Assembly: GCA_049972045.1 (NCBI GenBank)
Contig: JBMFKS010000014.1
Span: 1 to 42,200 of the forward strand
Length of the DNA stretch: 42,200 nt
Reading direction: 5' to 3'
Origin: SpSt-77 sp049972045
Lineage (GTDB): Bacteria; Chloroflexota; Anaerolineae; B4-G1; DUEL01
Under the pieces are notes generated by a model. The model ran no database searches. It worked only from the letters and a program-made list of their open reading frames with translations, and had not been told where the DNA came from. Below, in pieces: positions 29,358-36,351 of this stretch; positions within the stretch are counted from its first letter, which is position 1, and every line of letters begins with the position of its first letter. Position numbers and translations under genes: made by a program.

Positions 29358-30593
29358 ATGCATTCTCCAGAAAAACGGTTGCGGCAACTGGAGCGCATCC
29401 TGGAAGTCAATCTGGAACTGGTCTCCACGGTGGAGTTGAGCCCTCTGTTGGATCGCATCGTCTCCATCGCCGCCGAACTGACCGACAGCGAGGGGGCGTC
29501 CATCCTCCTGCTGGATGAGCGGAGCGGCGACCTGCGTTTCTGCACGGCGGCCGACCCCCAGATGAGTGCCCGCCTGAAGGAGATTCCCGTGCCCGTGCAC
29601 GGCTCCATCGCGGGCAAAGTGCTGACCGACCGGCAGCCCCTCATCGTGACCAACACGACGGCCGACCCCCGCCACTTCCGTCAGGTGGGCCTGCAGATCG
29701 GGTTTCAGACCCGTTCCCTTCTGGCGGTCCCGCTTCAGGCCCGGGACCACTGCATCGGGGTGCTGGAGGCCGTCAACAAGCGGGACCCGGGCGGCTTCAC
29801 CCAGGAGGACATAGAGATTCTGACCGCGCTGGCGGCTCAGGCGACCGTCGCCATTGAGAATGCCCGCCTGGTGGAAGCGCTGCGGGCCGCCTACCGGAAG
29901 TTGGGCGAACTGGACCGCCTGAAGTCCAACTTCATCACCATTGCCTCTCACGAATTGCGCACGCCGCTCAGCCTGGTGCTGGGCTACGCCTCCCTGCTCC
30001 AGCAACAGGGGGCCGGGAGTCCGGAACTGGAAGGCGTCCTGCGCGCGGCGACCCGTCTGAAGAACATCATTGAGACGATGCTGAACTTGCGCTACCTAGA
30101 GACCGGGGAAATGGTGCTCTACCGGGAGGTGTTTGACCTGCGGGAGGAGATCGCCCTGGCCTGCGAGACCTACCGCTCCCTGGCAGAGGCCAGCGCGCTG
30201 AGCGTAGAGTGCGTCCTTCCGGAGATGCCGCTCATCGTCCGGGCGGACCGGGAGAAGATTCGGCTGATGCTGGACAACCTGCTCTCCAATGCGGTGAAGT
30301 TCACTCCCCCGGGGGGACAGGTGGAGGTGCGCGCCGTCTGCCGGCCCGAAATGGCCGAAATCATCGTGGCCGATACGGGAATAGGCATCCCGCCGGAGGC
30401 ACTCCCCCGGATATTTGAACGGTTCTACCAGGCGGAAGACCCGATGACCCGCCGCTACGGGGGATTGGGGGTGGGGCTGTCCATTGTCAAAGAACTGGTG
30501 GAGCGGCACGGCGGACGGGTGTGGGCGGAGAGTACACCGGGCAAGGGAAGCCGCTTCTACGTCCGGCTTCCGCTCTCCACGCCGGACCGGTAG
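29358..30593 (+). CDS. Soluble GAF-domain sensor histidine kinase
   Basis: 411 aa without membrane spans. The GAF domain is about residues 8-170 (ILEVNLELVSTVELSPLLDR, HGSIAGKVLTDRQPLIVTNT, LLAVPLQARDHCIGVLEAVN). The HisKA domain has His198 in FITIASHELRTPLSLVLGY. The HATPase domain has LDNLLSNAVKFTPPGG, VADTGIGIPPEALPRIFERF and GGLGVGLSIVKELVERHGG. It would sense a small molecule or redox change in the cytoplasm. GAGGAGG lies a few bases before the ATG. No response regulator is nearby. It follows the L,D-transpeptidase closely, which may point to control of envelope genes (inference). Confidence 0.92.
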   Translation: MHSPEKRLRQLERILEVNLELVSTVELSPLLDRIVSIAAELTDSEGASILLLDERSGDLRFCTAADPQMSARLKEIPVPVHGSIAGKVLTDRQPLIVTNTTADPRHFRQVGLQIGFQTRSLLAVPLQARDHCIGVLEAVNKRDPGGFTQEDIEILTALAAQATVAIENARLVEALRAAYRKLGELDRLKSNFITIASHELRTPLSLVLGYASLLQQQGAGSPELEGVLRAATRLKNIIETMLNLRYLETGEMVLYREVFDLREEIALACETYRSLAEASALSVECVLPEMPLIVRADREKIRLMLDNLLSNAVKFTPPGGQVEVRAVCRPEMAEIIVADTGIGIPPEALPRIFERFYQAEDPMTRRYGGLGVGLSIVKELVERHGGRVWAESTPGKGSRFYVRLPLSTPDR

Positions 30594-30601
30594 TATGATA
30601 A

Positions 30602-30634
30602 CTCTTTGTGTCTTCGTGTCTTGGTGGTTTGACA
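30602..30634. repeat. CTTTGTGTCTTCGTGTC repeat after the kinase stop
   Basis: Begins eight bases after the kinase stop codon and is the inverse-orientation relative of 25290-25315 and of the inner uvrA-flanking repeats. Confidence 0.65.
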
Positions 30635-30670
30635 AATCCGCGCCCGAACTGGCTGCATGCAGGAGGAAAA

Positions 30671-31813
30671 GTGGAATTTGAACTCTCCGAAGAACACCGC
30701 ATGATTCAACGCATGGTGCGGGAGTTCGCCGAAAAAGAGATCGCTCCCCGCGCCGAGGAGATAGACGAGACCGACCGATTCCCCGAGGACCTCTTCCGCC
30801 GGATGGGGGAACTGGGCATCCTGGGATTGCCGTTTCCGGAGGAGTACGGCGGCTCTGGCGGCGACTACATCGCCCTGGTCCTGGCCTTGGAGGAAATCGC
30901 CCGCGTCTCCGGCACCATGGCGATTATCCTGGATGCCCATACATCTCTCTGCTGCGAACCCATCTACCTCTTCGGCACCGAGGAGCAGAAGCGGAAGTAC
31001 CTGGTGCCCCTGGCGCGCGGGGAGAAAATCGGCGCCTTCGGCCTGACGGAACCGCAGGCCGGCTCCGACGCCGGCGCTACCCGTACCCGTGCGGTCCGCG
31101 AGGGCGACCACTGGGTGATCAACGGGCAGAAGTGTTTCATTACCAATGGCTCCGTTGCCGATGTGGTGGTGTTCACCGCCAAGACGGACCCCGAGGCGGG
31201 CACGCGAGGCATCTCCGCCTTCATCGTGGAGAAGGGAACGCCGGGGTTCCGCCCCGGACGGGACGAGAAGAAGATGGGGTTGAAGGGCTCCGTTACCTCC
31301 GAGTTGTTCTTTGAGGACTGCCGCATCCCGGCGGAGAACCTGCTGGGGAAGGAGAACGAAGGGTTCAAACAGTTCCTGACCACCCTGGACGCCGGCCGGG
31401 TGGCCATTGCCGCGATGGCGCTGGGATTGGCCCAGGGGGCTTTTGAGCGCTCCGTAGCGTATGCCAAACAGCGGGTCCAGTTCGGCCAGCCCATCGCCAA
31501 CTTCCAGGCCATCCAGTGGATGATTGCCGAGATGGCGACGGAGATTGAAGCGGCCCGCCTGATGGTCTACCGGGCCGCCCTGATGCGGACGAAAGGCGTG
31601 CGCTTTACCAAAGAGGCCGCCATGGCCAAACTGTTCACTACCGAGATGTCGGAGCGGGTTTGCCGGAAGGCCATCCAGATTCACGGTGGCTACGGCTACA
31701 TCCGGGAGTACGCGGTGGAGCGAATGTACCGGGACCAGCGCCTCTGTGCCATCGGTGAGGGGACGAACGAAATCCAGCGCCTGGTCATCGCCCGCCATGT
31801 GCTGCGCGATTGA
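30671..31813 (+). CDS. Acyl-CoA dehydrogenase
   Basis: A 380-aa FAD enzyme that introduces the alpha-beta double bond in acyl-CoA, passing electrons to ETF. Hallmarks: FAEKEIAPRAEEIDETDRFP, GLPFPEEYGGSGGDY, GAFGLTEPQAGSDAGATRT (FAD/substrate), CFITNGSVADVVVFTA, QTGQ-like RVQFGQPIANFQAIQWMIAEMA, and GGYGYIREYAVERMYRDQRL followed by GEGTNEIQRLVIARHVL. The position of the likely catalytic Glu is consistent with the short/medium-chain butyryl-CoA type. The GTG at 30671 is chosen because AGGAGG lies four bases upstream and the resulting length is standard. No ETF gene is in the window. Confidence 0.94.
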   Translation: MEFELSEEHRMIQRMVREFAEKEIAPRAEEIDETDRFPEDLFRRMGELGILGLPFPEEYGGSGGDYIALVLALEEIARVSGTMAIILDAHTSLCCEPIYLFGTEEQKRKYLVPLARGEKIGAFGLTEPQAGSDAGATRTRAVREGDHWVINGQKCFITNGSVADVVVFTAKTDPEAGTRGISAFIVEKGTPGFRPGRDEKKMGLKGSVTSELFFEDCRIPAENLLGKENEGFKQFLTTLDAGRVAIAAMALGLAQGAFERSVAYAKQRVQFGQPIANFQAIQWMIAEMATEIEAARLMVYRAALMRTKGVRFTKEAAMAKLFTTEMSERVCRKAIQIHGGYGYIREYAVERMYRDQRLCAIGEGTNEIQRLVIARHVLRD

Positions 31814-31847
31814 AAGAGAGTGGGGTGAGGCGGAGGTCCGCGCCGCT

Positions 31848-32429
31848 ATGCGGCGTCCCCTGCCGGGACCGGCCGCCCAAATCACCATGGCTCCCCGCCC
31901 TCGTCCTTTCCGCCCCCCAGACGGGTCCACACCCCGCCAGGCCGGTGTGTTGCTCCTGCTGTACCCGATCGGAGGCCGGTTGCACCTGGTGTTGACCGTC
32001 CGCCCGGCCAATCTGGAGCACCATGCCGGGCAGGTCTCCCTCCCGGGGGGCGGCTGGGAGGAAGGGGATGCCTCTCTGGCGGAGACGGCGCTGCGGGAGA
32101 CGAGCGAGGAACTGGGAATCCCCACCGGGGAGATAGAGGTGCTGGGCCCGCTGACCCCGCTCTATATCCCGGTCAGCCACAACCTGGTTCATCCTTTCGT
32201 CGCCCTTGCCCCGGGCCGCCCGGCTTTTCAGCCCGACCCGCTGGAGGTGGCGGAACTGCTGGAAGTGCCTCTGGCGACCTTTCGGAACCCCGCCATCCGC
32301 GGGGAGGACCGGATGGAGCGGGATGGGCTGGAGGTGGTGATCCCGTACTACGCGGTGGGCGGCCACAAAATCTGGGGCGCGACGGCCATCATCCTGGCGG
32401 AATTCCTGGCTCTCCTGGATTCGTTGTAA
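31848..32429 (+). CDS. Nudix hydrolase, CoA pyrophosphatase-like
   Basis: About 193 aa. The Nudix box is GGGWEEGDASLAETALRETSEELGI, in which the G-x5-E-x7-RE-x2-EE-x-G pattern is complete. The preceding LTVRPANLEHHAGQVSLPGG matches the NUDT7/YeaB CoA-diphosphatase signature (LtxR...l..HxGqvsfPGG), predicting cleavage of CoA or its derivatives to phosphopantetheine and 3',5'-ADP. It follows the acyl-CoA dehydrogenase by 34 bases on the same strand, which fits a CoA-linked role. The start is uncertain; ATG at 31848 or 31887 are both possible and neither has a strong ribosome binding site. The frame extends upstream only inside the dehydrogenase gene. Confidence 0.87.
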   Translation: MRRPLPGPAAQITMAPRPRPFRPPDGSTPRQAGVLLLLYPIGGRLHLVLTVRPANLEHHAGQVSLPGGGWEEGDASLAETALRETSEELGIPTGEIEVLGPLTPLYIPVSHNLVHPFVALAPGRPAFQPDPLEVAELLEVPLATFRNPAIRGEDRMERDGLEVVIPYYAVGGHKIWGATAIILAEFLALLDSL

Positions 32430-32448
32430 TACCCATTACCCATCGCGC

Positions 32449-32476
32449 TGGACAAATTTGCAAAATCGGGTATTAT
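32449..32476 (+). promoter_or_regulatory. Promoter reading into GC-word block 3
   Basis: TGGACA, 16 bases, then TATTAT (5 of 6 in each box). It lies just after the Nudix gene and points at the GC-word block and then the M42 peptidase gene about 470 bases further on. Confidence 0.45.
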
Positions 32477-32507
32477 TGAATCATAGGGCTTACGCATTGG
32501 GAGGGGG

Positions 32508-32822
32508 ATTGCGCCTCGGGCAAGCCCTGCGGCGCTACCCAGAAACTTGCGCCGACGGAAGGGCCACGCCGAAGGCCACGGCCCGAGAGGCCTCGCCTCG
32601 TGGGGCTCGCCCGAGGCGTCGCCCTTTCCTGGGCCTCCGGCCGGGTTGCTTCGCCGGGCGCGCTGCGCCCTGCTCGCCCTCGGGCCGCAGGCTTCGCCCC
32701 GAGGGCTCAGCCCGCCACGCGGCGAGGGCCACGCCGAGGCTCGCCCGAGGCGCCGCTCGCGGCGTGGCCGATGGGGCTCGCCCCGAGGGGCTGACGCCCG
32801 GCGCGGGAGCGCCCACGAAGGC
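32508..32822. repeat. GC-word block 3
   Basis: About 315 bases of non-coding sequence dominated by words such as GCCCGAGGC, CCACGCCGA, GGGCTCGCCC and CGCCCCGAGGG, many of them self-complementary. Frames on both strands are open simply because of the composition. It separates the Nudix and M42 genes; nothing else is visible in 32430-32955 apart from the promoter and the M42 ribosome binding site. Confidence 0.7.
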
Positions 32823-32955
32823 CAATTTCCTATCGGCGAGAAAGAATCCAGGGTAGGGTAAGAGCGGAAAGCCGCCGGTGGGAAAATGAACCATCCCCCT
32901 TGCACAACCTCTGTTTGTAGAGTGAAACTTTTCCTGCATCCCATCAGGAGGCAAA

Positions 32956-34026
32956 ATGGACCCCACATTGGAACTCCTGCGCGCTCTGACGGAAGCCGAT
33001 GGCGTCCCTGGCTACGAAAGCGAAGTGCGTGCCCTGGTGCGCCGTTATCTGGAACCCCTGGGCTCTATAGAGCAAGACCGCATCGGCAGCCTCATCTGCC
33101 GTCAGGGAGAACAGGGCCCCCGGGTGATGCTGGCCGGCCATATGGACGAAATCGGCTTTATGGTCCATCACATCACCAAGGAGGGATTCCTGAAATTCGT
33201 CCCTCTGGGTGGCTGGTGGGACCAGGTGCTTCTGGGCCAGCGGGTCGTCGTCAAAACCCACAAAGGCGATATCCCTGGCGTCATTGGCGCCAAACCCCCT
33301 CACCTGTTGCCGCAGGAAGAGCGCAACAAGGTGGTGGAGAAGAAAGATATGTACATAGACATCGGCGCCACCTCTCGGGAAGAAGTGGAGGCCGCCGGAG
33401 TGCGGCTGGGCGATCCGGTCGTTCCGGCGGCGCCGTTCCAGGTGATGGCGGGTGGGAAGACGTACCTGGGCAAGGCGTTTGACGACCGGGTCGGCGTGGC
33501 GCTGATGGTGGACGCTCTGCGCCACTTCGCCCATGCTCCCCACCCGAATATCCTCTACGGCGTTGCCACCGTGATGGAAGAGGTAGGGACACGCGGGGCC
33601 AAGACCAGTGCGGAGGTCGTGAACCCCGACGTGGCCATCATCCTGGAGTCCGACATCTGTGGCGATGTGCCGGGTATCAAGCCCGAAGAGTCGGCGGTGA
33701 AACTGGGCGGCGGCCCCACTCTGGTGCTGGTGGACGCGCGCATGATCCCCAATCTCCGCCTCCGAGACCTGGTGATAGAGACGGCGAAAGCGCTGGACAT
33801 CCCCCTCCAGTTCTCCGCCCTGACCGGCGGCGCGACCGACGGTGCGATGATTCACCTTCACGGTACCGGCGTCCCTACCGTTGTCCTGGGCGTCCCGGCC
33901 CGCCACATCCATAGCCATTCCGCCATCATCCACCGGGACGATTACGACCGGGCCCTCCGTCTGCTCATCGGTGTGGTGGAACGCCTGGACGCCGATACCG
34001 TCCAGCGACTCACGACTGACGACTGA
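32956..34026 (+). CDS. M42 family metallo-aminopeptidase
   Basis: A 356-aa cytoplasmic peptidase of the tetrahedral (TET) aminopeptidase family, often misnamed endoglucanase. Dinuclear metal ligands and catalytic residues are visible in MLAGHMDEIGFMVHHI (His, Asp), YLGKAFDDRVGVALM (Asp), GVATVMEEVGTRGAKTSA (Glu-Glu), AIILESDICGD (Glu/Asp) and GVPARHIHSHSAIIHRDDYD (His). It would remove N-terminal residues from short peptides as a 12-subunit shell. CAGGAGG lies six bases before the ATG. The last five codons and the stop are part of a heptamer array (ACGACTGACGACTGA), so the array may have reset the C-terminus. Confidence 0.93.
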   Translation: MDPTLELLRALTEADGVPGYESEVRALVRRYLEPLGSIEQDRIGSLICRQGEQGPRVMLAGHMDEIGFMVHHITKEGFLKFVPLGGWWDQVLLGQRVVVKTHKGDIPGVIGAKPPHLLPQEERNKVVEKKDMYIDIGATSREEVEAAGVRLGDPVVPAAPFQVMAGGKTYLGKAFDDRVGVALMVDALRHFAHAPHPNILYGVATVMEEVGTRGAKTSAEVVNPDVAIILESDICGDVPGIKPEESAVKLGGGPTLVLVDARMIPNLRLRDLVIETAKALDIPLQFSALTGGATDGAMIHLHGTGVPTVVLGVPARHIHSHSAIIHRDDYDRALRLLIGVVERLDADTVQRLTTDD

Positions 34027-34045
34027 CGGCACCGGCTAACGGCTA
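34011..34045. repeat. Heptamer array overlapping the M42 stop codon
   Basis: Five units: CACGACT, GACGACT, GACGGCA, CCGGCTA, ACGGCTA. The stop codon (34024-34026) lies inside the array. Confidence 0.7.
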
Positions 34046-34054
34046 ATTCTCCGT

Positions 34055-34181
34055 CAGTCAAGTTTATCCTTATGGGTCCGAATTGCCGACGCGGCGGGGC
34101 CCATGCAGGCCACAAGTAGGACAACTGTGAACAGTTGCCCTACTGAGTAAGCGCAAAGACCCACAAAAGTGCTGTTGACAA
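34055..34181 (+). repeat. ~130-bp TTGTCAA element, copy C (inverted relative to A and B)
   Basis: Its reverse complement reads like copies A and B: TTGTCAACAGCACTTTTGTG, TGGGTCTTTGCG, a GTAGGGCAACTG/CAGTTGTCCTAC hairpin, TTGTGGCCTGCATGGGCCCC and GGACCCATAAGGATAAACTTGAC. The TTGACAA end faces the mutL-like gene. Confidence 0.85.
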
Positions 34182-34203
34182 ACCACTCCAACCGCACTAG
34201 ACT
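34175..34203 (+). promoter_or_regulatory. Possible outward promoter at the element C end
   Basis: The element terminus supplies a perfect TTGACA; 17 bases later the flank supplies TAGACT (4 of 6). It points toward the mutL-like operon about 400 bases away. Confidence 0.4.
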
Positions 34204-34225
34204 TTTCAAGAGGTAGCGCAGGTCG

Positions 34226-34372
34226 TCAGGCCTGCCCCGCGCCCCGAGGGCTCAGTCCGAGGGGGCCCTCGGCCCAAGGCCTCGGCGCGCCCCGCGCCGA
34301 TGGCCTCGGCCCGAGGGCGCTCGCGCCGAGGCGCGGCGTGGCCGAGGGCGAGCGAGGGAGGGGATCCCCTCT
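34226..34372. repeat. GC-word block 4
   Basis: Non-coding words such as CCGAGGG, GGCCTCGGCC and GCGCCGAGGCG. With element C, the dispersed repeats at 34471-34534 and the heptamers at 34574-34594 it fills the 570-base gap 34027-34597, where I find no gene. Confidence 0.7.
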
Positions 34373-34470
34373 TCCCAGAGCGAAGCGATGGGGAGGGCAA
34401 AAACTTCTGCGTATGGCCCATCGGGAAATCGCCGATCCCATTGCTGTTGCGATAGCCAGGCGAGGCTCAA

Positions 34471-34493
34471 TAGGAATGCGGCACGGCACGAAG
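34471..34493. repeat. 23-bp dispersed repeat
   Basis: A TAGGAATGCGGCACGG...CGAAG unit that recurs inverted at 42094-42116 with two mismatches. Confidence 0.65.
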
Positions 34494-34495
34494 AG

Positions 34496-34534
34496 CGCCC
34501 GGGTGGTTACGTCCGGGCTCATCATGCGAAGCCC
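34496..34534 (-). repeat. 39-bp dispersed hairpin repeat, copy 2
   Basis: Inverted relative of 14269-14307 (33 of 39 identical), directly next to the 23-bp repeat. Confidence 0.65.
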
Positions 34535-34573
34535 CAAGGGGAACGAAGACCCCACTCAAGGATCTACAGCTGT

Positions 34574-34594
34574 ACCACTAACGACTAACGGCTC
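34574..34594. repeat. Heptamers at the mutL-like start codon
   Basis: Three units, ACCACTA, ACGACTA and ACGGCTC, end three bases before the ATG at 34598. They occupy the place where a ribosome binding site would be, and none is visible. Confidence 0.6.
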
Positions 34595-34597
34595 ATC

Positions 34598-36349
34598 ATG
34601 CGCGAACAGCGAATCGGCTCCATACTGGCTCTGGATTGCGGCACGGTCCTGACCAAAGCCATCCTGCTGGACCAGGTGGAAGGCTCGTTCCATTTCGTTG
34701 CCCGGGGCGCCGCGTTGACGACGGTCGCCTCTCCCTGGCGAGATATTGCCCTGGGCATCCAGCATGCCATAGAGCAGATTACAGACGTCACCGGTAGAGT
34801 CCTGCTGGATGAGGCCCGCCGCCTGATCATCCCCCAGCAGGGGGGGATCGTGGGGGTGGATGCCTGCGTGGCCGTCAGCAGCGCCGCCCCCCCGCTGCGG
34901 GTAGTGCTGGCCGGCCTGGTCCCCGAACTGAGCCTATCCGTTGCCCAGCGGGCGGCATCCGGCACCTATGCACTGGTGGAGGACCTGATCGTCCAGGACC
35001 CCCGGCGGAGGATGAACGAGGAAGAGCAAATCCGCGTCCTGCTTCAGCGCCGGCCCGATGTGCTCTGTGTGGTGGGTGGCACCGATGGCGGCGCGACGCT
35101 CCCGGTCCTGGAACTGGTGGAGACACTGGCGCTGGCCTGCTCCATGCTACCTGAGGGGGAACGCCCGCAGATTTTCTTTGCGGGCAACACCGCGCTCCGT
35201 CAGAAAGTGGTAGACCTGGTGGGCGGACAGGCCCCCGTCCGTTCGGTGGATAACGTCCTTCCCACCCCGACCCTGGAGAATCCCGTGGGATTGCAGAGCG
35301 AACTGGAGGGCTTCTATCGCCAGAAACAACTGGCTCAACTGCCGGGTGGCGAAATTCTCCACCGATGGCTGAACGTTCCCCTGATGCCGGTCAGCGAGTC
35401 CTTCGCCCGGCAGATCCAGTATCTCTGGTACCTGGACGAATCTCCGAAAGGGACTCTGGGGATAGAAGTCGGGGCGGCCCATACCCTGGTGACCGCTGTC
35501 TTTGGCGGAGAGCCAGCGGTAACCGTGAGGGCCGGAATGGGTTCCGTATACGGGTTAGAGCGCCTGCTGGATCAACGCGGCGCGGAGACCCTTTTACGCT
35601 GGATGCCTGTTCCGTTCAAACCCGAACAGGTGCAATCCGTTTTGCACTCCCGCGCTCTCTGGCCTGCCAGTGTCCCTCAAGAGGCGGAGGAACTCTGGCT
35701 GGAACAGAGCATTGTGCGGGAGGTCATCCGGGAGGCCCTCCGGGCCGCGCGTCCCGCATGGCGCCCCGGAAAGGCGCAACCGTATTCTCACCTGACGCCC
35801 CTCTTTGATCCGATCCTGGTCGGCGGAGGAGCCCTGGCAGCAGCCCCCCGCCCGGGCCAGTTGGCCCTGATGATCCTGGATGCGGTGGAGCCGATCGGAA
35901 TCTCCACCCTCCTGCTGGACATCCACGGCCTGGCACCGGTCCTCGGTGCAGTGGCCATGTTGAAGCCACTGGCGGCCGTGGAGGTGGTGGATAACGGCGG
36001 CCTGATCAATCTGGCCACTGTGATCACTCCGGTGGGCACGGCCCGGAAGGGCGAAGTCGTCCTGCGGATTCGGGTTCACTACGAGAAGGGTGGCACCCTG
36101 GATGTGGAAGTTCCATACGGTTCGCTGGAGGTCCTCCCCCTTCCGCCGAGGGAGGAGGCGGTGCTGGAACTGCGGCCCCGCGGCCGGATAGATGTCGGGC
36201 TGGGGCCGGGTCGGGGGGGCAAACGCCGGGTACGGGGCGGCCTGGTCGGCCTGATGGTGGATGCTCGCGGCCGCCCGCTCCAACTGCCCGCTGATCCCTA
36301 CACCCGAATGGCCCAGGTCCAGCAGTGGCTCTGGGACGTGGGAGGATGA
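34598..36349 (+). CDS. GlmL/MutL-like ASKHA-type ATPase with C-terminal extension
   Basis: 583 aa, of which about the first 460 match the MutL/GlmL family (actin-Hsp70-like ATPase fold). These proteins accompany B12-dependent glutamate mutase and are thought to help reactivate it. Nucleotide-site motifs: ILALDCGTVLTKAILLDQ (phosphate 1), CVVGGTDGGATLPVLELVE, GTLGIEVGAAHTLVTAVFGG (phosphate 2), FDPILVGGGALAAAPRP and LLDIHGLAPVLGAVAML. About 110 further residues follow (KGEVVLRIRVHYEKGGTL ... GGLVGLMVDARGRPLQLP), giving a beta-rich domain beyond the usual length. No mutase or B12 gene is in the window. The start codon sits against heptamer repeats without a ribosome binding site. Its stop overlaps the next gene region, so the pair is coupled. 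True role unknown. Confidence 0.85.
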   Translation: MREQRIGSILALDCGTVLTKAILLDQVEGSFHFVARGAALTTVASPWRDIALGIQHAIEQITDVTGRVLLDEARRLIIPQQGGIVGVDACVAVSSAAPPLRVVLAGLVPELSLSVAQRAASGTYALVEDLIVQDPRRRMNEEEQIRVLLQRRPDVLCVVGGTDGGATLPVLELVETLALACSMLPEGERPQIFFAGNTALRQKVVDLVGGQAPVRSVDNVLPTPTLENPVGLQSELEGFYRQKQLAQLPGGEILHRWLNVPLMPVSESFARQIQYLWYLDESPKGTLGIEVGAAHTLVTAVFGGEPAVTVRAGMGSVYGLERLLDQRGAETLLRWMPVPFKPEQVQSVLHSRALWPASVPQEAEELWLEQSIVREVIREALRAARPAWRPGKAQPYSHLTPLFDPILVGGGALAAAPRPGQLALMILDAVEPIGISTLLLDIHGLAPVLGAVAMLKPLAAVEVVDNGGLINLATVITPVGTARKGEVVLRIRVHYEKGGTLDVEVPYGSLEVLPLPPREEAVLELRPRGRIDVGLGPGRGGKRRVRGGLVGLMVDARGRPLQLPADPYTRMAQVQQWLWDVGG

Positions 36350-36351
36350 AC

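Noticed and set aside
32458..32861. Several overlapping open frames of 64-143 codons on both strands
   Set aside because: They lie in GC-word block 3 and translate to Arg/Pro/Gly/Ala strings without gene features.
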